Shown here piece after piece: positions 1-7,236 of a DNA stretch of 35,045 nt. Position 1 is the stretch's first letter; the number at the start of each line of letters is the position of its first letter. Made by a program: the position numbers and the translations under genes. The stretch covers positions 1 through 35,045 of the forward strand of contig DYKI01000033.1 in NCBI GenBank assembly GCA_020722705.1, in the 5' to 3' direction. This stretch comes from Chthonomonas calidirosea (GTDB lineage: Bacteria; Armatimonadota; Chthonomonadetes; Chthonomonadales; CAJBBX01). A model generated the notes under the pieces. That model ran no database searches. It had not been told where the DNA came from and saw only the letters and a list, made by a program, of their open reading frames with translations.

Positions 1-72
1 GATGCGGCTCGGCAGGAGCCTCGCCCTCCCACGGAGCCTGGCCCTCCCGATGCGGGTGAGGATCAGGACTGA
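1..72 (+). CDS. C-terminal end of an unidentified upstream protein (partial)
   Basis: Frame 1 is open from the first base to a TGA at 70-72. It encodes a Pro/Glu/Asp-rich tail that ends in GEDQD. The stop overlaps the mltG start as TGATG, a typical arrangement for translational coupling inside an operon. In many bacteria the genes just before mltG are ruvX or a DUF1292 gene, and an acidic tail would fit either, but 23 residues of low complexity do not allow identification. The coding call rests on the open frame and the stop/start overlap only. Confidence 0.5.
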   Translation, partial: DAARQEPRPPTEPGPPDAGEDQD

Positions 73-1124
73 TGGCGTCGCGTCGCAAGGTCCGCCGGTG
101 GGTGCTCTGGTACAGCCTCGTCGAGGCGGTCGTCATCCTGTGTGCCCTGGTCGGGTGGTTCTGGTTTCAGAGGCAGCTCATGCCGGTCGGCCGGGGTGCG
201 GCGCGGACCGTTTGGATCGTGCGGGGGGCCGATATCACCGCCGTGGCGCGACAGTTGCGTGAGATGCGGTTGATCCGGCATGCCGACGCGTTCCGCTGGT
301 ATGCGCGTTGGCGCGGCGACACCGAGCGGATCAAGGCCGGGCGTTACCGTTTGTCGCCGACGATGACGGTCGGGCAGATTCTCGATCGGATCACATCGGG
401 CAAGCAGGACACCGAAGGTCTGGTTGTGATCCCGGAGGGGTTCACCGTTCGGAGGATCGCGGAGCGCCTGGCCGCGCGCGGCATCCTGAAGGATGCCGAT
501 GCGTTCCTGCGGATTGCCGGCGGTGGTGGACGGCTCGACGGGAGGCTTGCCCTCCCGTTTCCGGTGCCTGAGACCGGCCTCGAGGGCTACTTGTTCCCAT
601 CATCCTACGATTTCGAGCCGGGCATGAAGGCCGAGCGGGTCGCGCAGATCATGGTCAACCAGTTCGAGGAGCAGTTTCGAAAGCCATTCGCAGACGAGAT
701 CAAACGCCGCGGCCGCCCACTCCATGAGATCGTCACCATTGCTTCGATGATCGAGCGGGAAGCCGAGATTGACAAGGACCGCCCTCTGATCGCCGGGGTG
801 ATCGAGAACCGCCTGCGCAAGGGTATGCGCCTTCAGATAGATGCCACCGTCCTGTACGCGCTCGGGCATCACAAGAACAGAGTGCTGTTTCGGGACCTTC
901 GCGTGGACTCGCCGTACAACACATATCGGCATACAGGCCTTCCGCCTGGCCCGATCGCCAGCCCCGGACTGCCGTCCTTGATGGCTGCGCTTCGGCCCGC
1001 GACACATGATTACCTGTTCTATGTGGCTGCCGAGGATGGATCGCACGTTTTCGCGCGTACGGAGGCCGAACACAATCGCGAAGTGGCGCGCTATCGAGCC
1101 CGGCAGCGGTCCGGCGGCAACTGA
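72..1124 (+). CDS. mltG: Endolytic murein transglycosylase MltG (YceG family)
   Basis: This is a predicted membrane-anchored lytic transglycosylase that cleaves nascent peptidoglycan strands and so limits glycan length. The 350-residue protein has a basic N-terminus, one membrane segment (about residues 11-33), a LysM-like region around residues 45-120, and the YceG catalytic domain to the end. The family signature IASMIEREAEID is present, with the likely catalytic glutamate at residue 228. The later QIDATVLYAL and DSPYNTYRHTGLPPGPI segments are also typical of the family. The length is normal. The start ATG overlaps the previous stop (TGATG), and yqeG follows after one base, so the genes are probably co-transcribed. 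Identification is strong; the activity is inferred from the family. Confidence 0.95.
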   Translation: MASRRKVRRWVLWYSLVEAVVILCALVGWFWFQRQLMPVGRGAARTVWIVRGADITAVARQLREMRLIRHADAFRWYARWRGDTERIKAGRYRLSPTMTVGQILDRITSGKQDTEGLVVIPEGFTVRRIAERLAARGILKDADAFLRIAGGGGRLDGRLALPFPVPETGLEGYLFPSSYDFEPGMKAERVAQIMVNQFEEQFRKPFADEIKRRGRPLHEIVTIASMIEREAEIDKDRPLIAGVIENRLRKGMRLQIDATVLYALGHHKNRVLFRDLRVDSPYNTYRHTGLPPGPIASPGLPSLMAALRPATHDYLFYVAAEDGSHVFARTEAEHNREVARYRARQRSGGN

Positions 1125-1125
1125 C

Positions 1126-1668
1126 GTGTCGTTGCCTCTCACTGCAACGCGCAAGCGCGGATGGCGTCTGCTGTGTCCCGACGTCTACTGCCCTGACGGC
1201 GTGACCGAAATCGCACCCGAGGGCCTGCGTCGGGCCGGTATCCGGGCGGTCCTGCTTGACCTTGACAATACGCTCGTGGGTTGGCAGCGCAGTGATTTGT
1301 CGGGGCGCGTACGCGAGTGGCTGGCGGCGCTTCGTGATGCCGGGATCATGCTCTACCTGGTCAGCAACACCCGCCACGGGAAGCGTCTGCGGAACCTGTC
1401 GGAAGAGCTGGGCATACCGTATGTGCGCCGTGCCTGGAAGCCTCGCCGCAAGGGTTTTCTCGCAGCTCTGGAGGCGATGCAGGTCGGGCCAGAGGAAACA
1501 GCCATGATCGGCGACCAGATGTTCACCGATGTCCTTGGAGCGAACCGTCTCGGTATCAGGACGATCATGGTCAGGCCCCTTGCCCGGCGCGAGTTTCTGG
1601 GCACAAAGCTGAGCCGGACCGTCGAGTGCGTTCTCCTGGCGTTGTTCCGGCGCATCGGCTGGATATGA
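1126..1668 (+). CDS. yqeG: YqeG family HAD IIIA-type phosphatase
   Basis: This is a 180-residue HAD-superfamily phosphatase. HAD motif I is DLDNTL (nucleophile Asp45, acid/base Asp47). Motif II is the Ser in LVSNT, motif III the Lys in WKPRRKG, and motif IV GDQMFTD. These match the YqeG/GEP4 family, whose eukaryotic and cyanobacterial members dephosphorylate phosphatidylglycerophosphate; the substrate here is inferred and not shown. I chose GTG at 1126, one base after the mltG stop, because it places the typical opening (RLLCPDVY...) about 15 residues in. TTG at 1132 is also possible. An in-frame ATG lies further upstream inside mltG and would add about 40 residues that the family does not have. 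There is no clear ribosome binding site, which fits coupling to mltG. Confidence 0.88.
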   Translation: MSLPLTATRKRGWRLLCPDVYCPDGVTEIAPEGLRRAGIRAVLLDLDNTLVGWQRSDLSGRVREWLAALRDAGIMLYLVSNTRHGKRLRNLSEELGIPYVRRAWKPRRKGFLAALEAMQVGPEETAMIGDQMFTDVLGANRLGIRTIMVRPLARREFLGTKLSRTVECVLLALFRRIGWI

Positions 1669-1673
1669 CGGAA

Positions 1674-1689
1674 CCCGGCGGCTGCCGGG
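1674..1689 (+). other. Small hairpin in the yqeG-aroE gap
   Basis: CCCGGC and GCCGGG form a perfect 6-bp stem around a 4-base loop (GGCT), starting 5 bases after the yqeG stop. There is no T-run, so it is not an obvious terminator. It could protect the mRNA end or mark a processing point between yqeG and aroE. Confidence 0.35.
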
Positions 1690-1722
1690 GAACACACATG
1701 CGGATCATGTCGTCAGGCGTAT

Positions 1723-1731
1723 AAGGAGGAG
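1723..1731 (+). promoter_or_regulatory. Strong ribosome binding site that defines the aroE start
   Basis: AAGGAGGAG is a near-perfect Shine-Dalgarno sequence. Six bases after it is ATC (1738-1740), in the aroE frame and exactly where homologues begin. No ATG, GTG, TTG or CTG lies in frame between the yqeG stop at 1666-1668 and an ATG at 1813. An 8-codon mini-ORF (1698-1724, MRIMSSGV) ends with a TAA that overlaps this site, so ribosomes finishing it would be delivered next to the aroE start. Confidence 0.7.
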
Positions 1732-1737
1732 TCTGTC

Positions 1738-2607
1738 ATCCACACCATCAGCGCGCGAACACGCCTTCTCTGCGTCCTCGGGTACCCGGTTGAGCATTCC
1801 GTTTCGCCCGAGATGCAGAACGCCGCACTTCGCGCGGCCGGGCTGGACTGTGCCTACGTCGCGTTTCGGGTCGCACCCGACCAACTGGAGAGTGCACTCG
1901 GCGGCCTCCGAGCCCTGGGGTTCGTGGGCGCGAACCTTACGATCCCACACAAGGAGACCGGGTTCCGCCTGATGTCTGAAACCTCGGACGAAGCCAAATC
2001 ACTCGGAGCGGTCAACACGGTGGTGTTCACGGAAGAGCGAATGGTCGGCCACAACACCGACGTTTACGGGTTTCTTGAACCGCTCCGGCGCGACGGTGTC
2101 AACCTCGCCGGCACGCGGGCGGTGGTGCTCGGAGCAGGTGGGGCAGCTCGCGGCGTTGTGTATGGGCTGCTTCGCGAGGGGGCCGACGTCACCATCGTCA
2201 ACCGGAACCGAGAACGAGCCGCCCTGCTGGCGGAGTCCATGGCCTCCGTTTTGCCGAACGGGTCCGGCCCTGCGGCGTACGGTGCAGGATCGTCAGACGC
2301 GGCGGAGGCGGTCCGCAAGTGCGAGCTTCTTGTGAATGCGACTGCCGCCGGGATGGCGCCGAACGTTGACGATCTGCCTCCTGTCGAACCGGAGTGGATC
2401 GGTCCAGACACGATGGTGGCGGACCTGATCTACCGACCGCCGGTGACGGCACTCATGCGCATCGCTCAGGACAAGGGATGCCGCACGATGAACGGGTTGC
2501 CGATGCTGGTGCATCAGGGCGCGGAGTCCCTGCGGCTGTGGCTGGGCATCGAGCCGGACCTCGCTGCGATGGAGCAGGCTGCGGCGCAGGCGCTCGCGAA
2601 TTCTTAA
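1738..2607 (+). CDS. aroE: Shikimate dehydrogenase AroE, probable ATC start
   Basis: AroE reduces 3-dehydroshikimate to shikimate with NADPH in the aromatic amino acid pathway. Counting from ATC at 1738 it is 289 residues, the normal length. Visible motifs are the substrate-binding SVSP loop (EHSVSPEMQ), NLTIPHK with catalytic Lys72, GAVNTVV with Asn93, GHNTD with catalytic Asp108, the Rossmann loop LGAGGAARG, the NADP-type NRNRERA, VNATAAGM, DLIYRP and the C-terminal NGLPMLVHQGAESLRLWLG. Beginning instead at ATG 1813 would remove the first strand and the SxS motif, both needed for shikimate binding, so the upstream start is favoured. The coding frame continues upstream through GYPVEHSVSP without a standard start codon. 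A base error that changed ATG to ATC is the main alternative. Confidence 0.93.
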   Translation: MHTISARTRLLCVLGYPVEHSVSPEMQNAALRAAGLDCAYVAFRVAPDQLESALGGLRALGFVGANLTIPHKETGFRLMSETSDEAKSLGAVNTVVFTEERMVGHNTDVYGFLEPLRRDGVNLAGTRAVVLGAGGAARGVVYGLLREGADVTIVNRNRERAALLAESMASVLPNGSGPAAYGAGSSDAAEAVRKCELLVNATAAGMAPNVDDLPPVEPEWIGPDTMVADLIYRPPVTALMRIAQDKGCRTMNGLPMLVHQGAESLRLWLGIEPDLAAMEQAAAQALANS

Positions 2608-2618
2608 CGCTGGGACGG

Positions 2619-2635
2619 CTGACGGCAGGCGTCAG
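2619..2635 (+). other. Weak inverted repeat after aroE
   Basis: CTGACG and CGTCAG form a 6-bp stem with a 5-base loop, 12 bases after the aroE stop and just upstream of the pilB promoter -35 box. There is no T-run. CTGACGG occurs again at about 2648-2654, inside the promoter spacer. It may be a poor terminator or part of an operator. Confidence 0.3.
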
Positions 2636-2639
2636 GCCG

Positions 2640-2668
2640 TTGCGGGTCTGACGGTAGTATGTTATAAT
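2640..2668 (+). promoter_or_regulatory. Sigma70-type promoter for the pilB-pilT-pilC-pilD block
   Basis: A consensus -10 box TATAAT (2663-2668) lies exactly 17 bases downstream of TTGCGG (2640-2645, matching the first three bases of the -35 consensus). Transcription would start near 2675, giving a leader of about 100 bases before pilB. It lies in the 165-base gap between aroE and pilB, the largest gap in the first 8 kb, so it is well placed to separate the housekeeping genes from the pilus genes. Confidence 0.72.
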
Positions 2669-2682
2669 CGCGGCAAGCCGCG
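2669..2682 (+). promoter_or_regulatory. GC palindrome at the predicted transcription start
   Basis: CGCGGC-AA-GCCGCG is a perfect 6+6 inverted repeat that begins right after the -10 box and covers the expected +1. As DNA it could be an operator half-site pair. As RNA only the outer bases can pair (GCGG-CAAG-CCGC), giving a 5' hairpin that would protect the transcript. No regulator gene is nearby. Confidence 0.4.
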
Positions 2683-2772
2683 TCCGGGGCAGGACGGGGC
2701 GCCGCGCGCATACGGTCCCGGTCAACACGCCGGGGAAGGACCGCCGGAACGGGAGAGGTCAGGGGCGCAACT

Positions 2773-4569
2773 ATGGCGATAGCACGGAAGAGCATGGGCG
2801 ATTACCTCGTGCAGAAGGGGCTTATCACTCCTGAGCAGCTTGAGCAAGCACGGGATGCGCAAAGGCAGTCGCGATCCGATCTTGGCAAGATACTGGTGGA
2901 GCTCGGGATCGCTTCCGAAAGGGACGTCACCGAAGCGCGCGCTCACGAGCTGAACATTCCGTTTGTGGATCTGAACAAGTTCGCCCCGGAACCGAGCGCG
3001 GTCAACGTCGTGCCGGAGCATGTGGCCCGACGACACAATGTGATCCCCGTCAAGAAAGACCCGGCCACCAATACGCTCATCGTTGCCATGGCGGACGTGA
3101 ACAACCCCTATGCCGCCGATGACCTGCGATTGGTTTCGAGATGCACGATCCGAGCGGCCCTGGCATCAGCGACGGCCATTGAGGACGCAATCGCCCGGGC
3201 CTACGGGACAGGCGCCAACGCCATCGCGCAGGCGGCCACGTCGCCGGCCGAGGGGGCCTCCAAGGGCAAGACACCGGCGCCCGTCGCCGGCATGGGCGAC
3301 CTTTACGCCGAAATCCGCGAAAACATCGCCAAGTCGGGATCCGTTGGTGAGACGGCCACCGAAGACGACGAGGATGCCGTGGTCGCTATGGCCGAAGAGG
3401 CGCCGGTTATCCGCGTTGCGAACGCGCTCATCCAGCAGGCCATCAAAGAAGACGCATCCGACATCCACATCGAGCCGCAGCGCCGCGGCGTGCGCATCCG
3501 ATACCGCGTTGACGGCGTCCTGCACGAGACGATGACGATGCCGAAATACATCCAGCCGCCGCTCATCTCGCGCTTCAAGATCATGGCGGAGATGAACATC
3601 GCCGAGCGGCGGATACCGCAGGACGGACGTATCCCGATCACCTATGAGAAGAAGGACTACGACCTCCGCGTGAGCTGCCTGCCCAACGCTCACGGCGAGA
3701 AGATCGTATGTCGTATTCTCGACAAGAGCAGCGTGCTTCTTGGACTCGGCAAACTGGGGTTCGGGGCCGAGACACAGGCGCAACTGGAGGAACTGGTTGG
3801 GCAGCCGCAGGGAATGGTCCTCTCAACCGGACCTACCGGCTCGGGGAAGACCACGACGCAGTACTCCGTGCTGCACAAACTGAACTCCGTTGAGGTCAAT
3901 ATCCTGACCATCGAGGACCCGATCGAGTATCAGCTTCCCGGAATCACCCAGGTCCAGGTGAACAAGAAGGCCGGGCTTACCTTCGGCAGCGCCCTCCGGT
4001 CGTTCCTCCGCCAGGACCCGGACATCATCATGGTCGGCGAGATGCGCGACCTTGAGACCGCCGAGATCGCCATCGAGTCGGCACTGACCGGACACCTTGT
4101 TCTCTCGACTCTGCACACCAATGATGCACCGTCCGCCGTGATCCGAATGGTGGATATGGGCGTCGAGCCATACCTGATCTCCGCAACGGTCATCGGCGTC
4201 CTGGCTCAGAGACTGAGCCGAAAGATATGCCAGCACTGCAAGGAACCCTACGAAGAGAACGCAGGTTATCTGCGCAGGTTCGGGTTCAAGCCGGAGAGTC
4301 CCGACCAAAAGGTGACGCTGTGGCGCGGACGGGGGTGTGAGGCCTGCCGGCATACCGGGTTCCGCGGCCGGCTGGGCATCTATTCGCTGTTGCGGATGAA
4401 CGACGAAATCGCCGAGCTGGTTGTCCGTCGAGCGCCCCTGGCCGACATACGAGACGCTGCGAAAGCGAACGGCATGCTCGAGCTCCGCGAAGACGGACTG
4501 GTCAAGGTCCTGGAGGGGGTGACGACGCCCGAGGAAGTGATGCGCGTCGTGTTCACCGCTGGGCACTGA
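2773..4569 (+). CDS. pilB: Type IV pilus assembly ATPase PilB (GspE/PulE family)
   Basis: PilB is the hexameric cytoplasmic ATPase that powers pilin polymerisation. The 598-residue protein has an N-terminal MshEN/GSPII_E_N domain (residues 1 to about 150) with the repeated pattern GDYLVQKGLIT...GKILVELGIAS. A low-complexity linker follows, and the ATPase core starts at about residue 205. Walker A GPTGSGKTT begins at Gly353 (Lys359), the acidic box is EDPIEYQL, and Walker B is DIIMVGE (Asp417-Glu423). A zinc tetracysteine (CQHC at 486-489 and CEAC at 522-525) separates PilB from PilT. AGGGG (2761-2765) is the ribosome binding site. The Arg that opens the c-di-GMP-binding motif of well-studied MshEN domains is Ser and Asp in the two half-motifs here, so nucleotide control is uncertain. 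It is first in the pilus operon and pilT follows after 55 bases. Confidence 0.96.
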   Translation: MAIARKSMGDYLVQKGLITPEQLEQARDAQRQSRSDLGKILVELGIASERDVTEARAHELNIPFVDLNKFAPEPSAVNVVPEHVARRHNVIPVKKDPATNTLIVAMADVNNPYAADDLRLVSRCTIRAALASATAIEDAIARAYGTGANAIAQAATSPAEGASKGKTPAPVAGMGDLYAEIRENIAKSGSVGETATEDDEDAVVAMAEEAPVIRVANALIQQAIKEDASDIHIEPQRRGVRIRYRVDGVLHETMTMPKYIQPPLISRFKIMAEMNIAERRIPQDGRIPITYEKKDYDLRVSCLPNAHGEKIVCRILDKSSVLLGLGKLGFGAETQAQLEELVGQPQGMVLSTGPTGSGKTTTQYSVLHKLNSVEVNILTIEDPIEYQLPGITQVQVNKKAGLTFGSALRSFLRQDPDIIMVGEMRDLETAEIAIESALTGHLVLSTLHTNDAPSAVIRMVDMGVEPYLISATVIGVLAQRLSRKICQHCKEPYEENAGYLRRFGFKPESPDQKVTLWRGRGCEACRHTGFRGRLGIYSLLRMNDEIAELVVRRAPLADIRDAAKANGMLELREDGLVKVLEGVTTPEEVMRVVFTAGH

Positions 4570-4624
4570 TCAGGAGACGAGAGCGAGGCGCTTCGGCGCG
4601 AGATGACTGACAAGGAAGCTACGA

Positions 4625-5836
4625 TTGTCTGAGCAAACGATACCAGTACCACAGGCAGCAACGGGGGTCCCTCAAGGGGGCCCGACCGTTCCGCAACCCG
4701 CTGCGCAAGCCGCTCGGCCCAGGCCCCTCGAAGAGGCCCACATAGATGATCTGTTGCGGCTGGTCGTTGAGAAGGGCGGGTCGGACCTCCATGTCTCTGT
4801 TGGTGTCCCGCCCATCATCCGGGTGGATGGGCAGCTTCTGCCGACCAACTACGAAAAGGTGACCGCGCAGGAATCGCAGCGGCTGGTCTACGACATCCTG
4901 ACGGATGACCAGATCCAACGTTTCGAGACCACGTTCGAGTTGGACTTTTCGTATTCCCTGGCGCGCCTGTCGCGGTTCCGCGTGAATATCTACCGTGACC
5001 GAGGCAACGTCGCCAGCGCGTTCCGCGTCATTCCTTCGCGGATCCCAACACTGCGAGACCTGAGCCTGCCGCCTGTGCTGGAGGAGCTGACACGCCTGCC
5101 ACGCGGACTGATCCTAGTCACAGGTCCGACCGGATCCGGCAAGTCAACCTCGCTCGCAGCCATGATCAACCAGATCAACAACGAGCGCAGTGTTCACATC
5201 CTGACGATCGAAGACCCGATCGAGTATCTGCATTCGCATCGGTTCAGCATCATCAACCAGCGCGAAGTCGGCGGCGACACCCTCGCGTTTGCCAATGCGC
5301 TTCGGGCCGCATTGCGCGAAGACCCCGACGTGATCCTGGTCGGTGAAATGCGCGACCTCGAGACGATGCAGATGGCCGTGTCAGCCGCCGAGACGGGACA
5401 CCTTGTCTTTGCCACACTGCACACGAACAGCGCCGCCACGTCGGTCGAGCGCATCGTGGACTCGTTCCCGCCGGGTCAGCAGGAACAGGTCAGGCTGCAG
5501 CTCTCCAACAACCTTCAGGCGATTTTGTGTCAGCAGTTGCTGCCGCGCGCGAACCAGCCTGGACGCATCTGTGCTATGGAGATCATGACAGCGAGCCCGG
5601 CCATACGGAACCTCATTCGCGAGAACAAGGCGCACCAGATAACCTCGATGATCCAAACGAGCGCGAACCTTGGCATGCAGACCATGGATCAGAGCCTGAG
5701 GGATCTGTATATTCGCGGGATGATCACATACGAACTGGCCATGGAGCGGGCCATGAACCCGCCTGAGCTCGAGAAAATGATCCGGACCGCAACGCTGGTG
5801 CCTCCGGGCACACCCGGGGCATCACGGTCCGTCTAG
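4625..5836 (+). CDS. pilT: Pilus retraction ATPase PilT
   Basis: PilT depolymerises the pilus and so drives retraction, twitching and DNA uptake. The protein has 403 residues; a Pro/Gln/Ala-rich stretch of about 35 residues precedes the usual PilT start (EEAHIDDLLRLVVEKGGSDL). Walker A GPTGSGKS lies at 167-174 (Lys173), followed by EDPIEYLHS, Walker B DPDVILVGEMRD and the His box ATLHTNSA. The PilT hallmark AIRNLIRE is intact at 326-333, and the tetracysteine of PilB is absent. The start is TTG (4625) behind AAGGAAG. The only nearby ATG (4603) is out of frame and stops after nine codons. The order pilB-pilT-pilC is standard. Confidence 0.95.
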   Translation: MSEQTIPVPQAATGVPQGGPTVPQPAAQAARPRPLEEAHIDDLLRLVVEKGGSDLHVSVGVPPIIRVDGQLLPTNYEKVTAQESQRLVYDILTDDQIQRFETTFELDFSYSLARLSRFRVNIYRDRGNVASAFRVIPSRIPTLRDLSLPPVLEELTRLPRGLILVTGPTGSGKSTSLAAMINQINNERSVHILTIEDPIEYLHSHRFSIINQREVGGDTLAFANALRAALREDPDVILVGEMRDLETMQMAVSAAETGHLVFATLHTNSAATSVERIVDSFPPGQQEQVRLQLSNNLQAILCQQLLPRANQPGRICAMEIMTASPAIRNLIRENKAHQITSMIQTSANLGMQTMDQSLRDLYIRGMITYELAMERAMNPPELEKMIRTATLVPPGTPGASRSV

Positions 5837-5849
5837 TCAACGCACGTTG

Positions 5850-5887
5850 GTCCGCTGCACGTGGCGGACAGGCGGGTCAGCCCCGCC
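5850..5887 (+). other. Two tandem hairpins before pilC
   Basis: GTCCGC (5850-5855) pairs with GCGGAC (5864-5869) around an 8-base loop. GGCGGG (5871-5876) pairs with CCCGCC (5882-5887) around a 5-base loop. The second stem ends directly against the pilC ribosome binding site GGAGG (5888-5892), so it could reduce pilC translation relative to the upstream ATPases. Confidence 0.5.
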
Positions 5888-5900
5888 GGAGGTATAGACA

Positions 5901-7154
5901 ATGGCGACGTTCAGTTACACGGTTCGCGACGCGGCCGGGCAGACACGCTCCGGCACATCCGAGGCGGAGAATGCCGAGATCCTGCGTCGGCGCCTGCAGG
6001 AGCAGGGCTTCACGGTCGCGGACATCACCCAGACGGCCGCCGGAAAGAGGAAAGCAGCGGGAGGAGGTTGGGGACGCGTCAAACTCGCGGACCTATCCAT
6101 CTTCTGTCGTCAGTTCTCAACAATGATTGACGCCGGCGTGTCGCTGGTGCGCGCGCTGGACGTCCTGGCCGAACAGACCCAGAACCCCAAGCTTCGGCGC
6201 ATGCTGACGGACATTCAGCAGGAGGTCGAATCAGGGCAGACGCTTTCGAAGTCAATGTCGAAGTACCCGAAGACGTTCAACAACCTGTTCATCGGTTTGA
6301 TCCGTGCAGGCGAGGTCGGCGGTGTGCTTGAGGAGGCTCTTCAGAGGTTGTCGGGCTTCCTCGAGAAGGACATGGAGCTTCGGCGCAAAGTCAAGGCTGC
6401 GTTGACGTATCCGGTCATCGTTGTCGTTGTCGCCGTGGGCATCGTCGTCGGACTGACGACATTCATCGTGCCGAAGTTCGTCGAACTCTTCCGCGATCTC
6501 GGCGTCAAAGAGCTTCCGGCCATGACGCAGGTCCTCGTTGACTTCAGCGACTTCCTGAAGACGCGATGGTGGTTGGGGCTGGTCATCATTGCCGTGACGT
6601 ACATCGCGCTCAAGTATTTCGGCACAACACGCGTCGGGCGGCGTGTCCTAGACAGAATCAAGCTCAAGGTGCCCGTGTTCGGCAAGCTGCACCACAAGAT
6701 AGCCCTGGCGCGTTTCTCGCGAACGCTCGGAACGCTGCTCGTGTCGGGTGTACCGATCCTTCAGGCGCTGGAGACCGTCGCAGGCACAGTCGGCAACGGC
6801 ATCATTGCCGAGGCAGTCATGCAGGCGCGCGCCCGCATTCGAGAGGGCGACCGGATCAACGATCCGCTGGAGAAGAGCCGCATGTTCCCGCCGATGGTAG
6901 TGCACATGATTTCCATCGGTGAGGAGTCTGGAGCCCTTGACTCGATGCTGGGCAAGATCGCGGAGTTCTACGAGCAGGAGGTGGAGGCGACTCTGCAGAG
7001 CCTTACCTCCGCCATCGAGCCCGTTCTGATCGTGCTTCTGGGATTCTGCGTGGGCTTCATCGTGATCGCCATGTTCATGCCTCTGATCCAGGTCATTCAA
7101 AACCTGACATCTGGAGCAGGCGACAGTGGTAAGGGCGCGGGGCTGGAAGGCTAG
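5901..7154 (+). CDS. pilC: Type IV pilus inner-membrane platform protein PilC
   Basis: PilC (GspF family) is the inner-membrane platform that transmits ATPase motion to the pilus. The 417-residue protein contains two T2SSF domains, about residues 66-195 (FCRQFSTMIDAGVSLVRALD...) and 270-395 (ARFSRTLGTLLVSGVPILQALE...), each followed by membrane-spanning stretches. The hydrophobic segments lie at about 168-192, 215-240 and 378-402, as expected for three transmembrane helices. GGAGG eight bases before ATG sets the start. The family length is normal. Confidence 0.96.
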   Translation: MATFSYTVRDAAGQTRSGTSEAENAEILRRRLQEQGFTVADITQTAAGKRKAAGGGWGRVKLADLSIFCRQFSTMIDAGVSLVRALDVLAEQTQNPKLRRMLTDIQQEVESGQTLSKSMSKYPKTFNNLFIGLIRAGEVGGVLEEALQRLSGFLEKDMELRRKVKAALTYPVIVVVVAVGIVVGLTTFIVPKFVELFRDLGVKELPAMTQVLVDFSDFLKTRWWLGLVIIAVTYIALKYFGTTRVGRRVLDRIKLKVPVFGKLHHKIALARFSRTLGTLLVSGVPILQALETVAGTVGNGIIAEAVMQARARIREGDRINDPLEKSRMFPPMVVHMISIGEESGALDSMLGKIAEFYEQEVEATLQSLTSAIEPVLIVLLGFCVGFIVIAMFMPLIQVIQNLTSGAGDSGKGAGLEG

Positions 7155-7184
7155 GTGAGTCCTTCGTCCAGGCCGGCGGTGCTG

Positions 7185-7214
7185 GTTCGGCGCTCGGGCC
7201 TCCGAGCGCCGAAC
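7185..7214 (+). other. 13-bp perfect hairpin between pilC and pilD
   Basis: GTTCGGCGCTCGG (7185-7197) and CCGAGCGCCGAAC (7202-7214) form a perfect 13-bp stem with a GCCT loop. The next bases (GTCGTGCG) contain no T-run, so a classic intrinsic terminator is unlikely. A role as an mRNA stability or processing element, or as a partial terminator that lowers pilD expression, is more plausible. It occupies the middle of the 82-base gap. Confidence 0.65.
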
Positions 7215-7236
7215 GTCGTGCGATAGCGATTCGGGC

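Noticed and set aside
2-262. An 86-codon plus-strand frame over the start of mltG
   Set aside because: It overlaps the mltG membrane segment in another frame and encodes Arg/Gly-rich sequence. The mltG frame and the short upstream tail explain the region better.
1674-1689. Rho-independent terminator after yqeG
   Set aside because: The stem is only 6 bp and no T-run follows; the gap to aroE is short, which favours read-through.
1698-1724. Mini-ORF MRIMSSGV as a leader peptide gene of aroE
   Set aside because: It carries no run of aromatic codons or attenuator structure. It is kept only as a possible reinitiation helper in the aroE start finding.
4603-4632. Mini-ORF MTDKEATIV overlapping the pilT start
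   Set aside because: It has no homology and is only nine codons. It could couple translation to the TTG start but nothing in the sequence shows that, so it is not listed as a gene.
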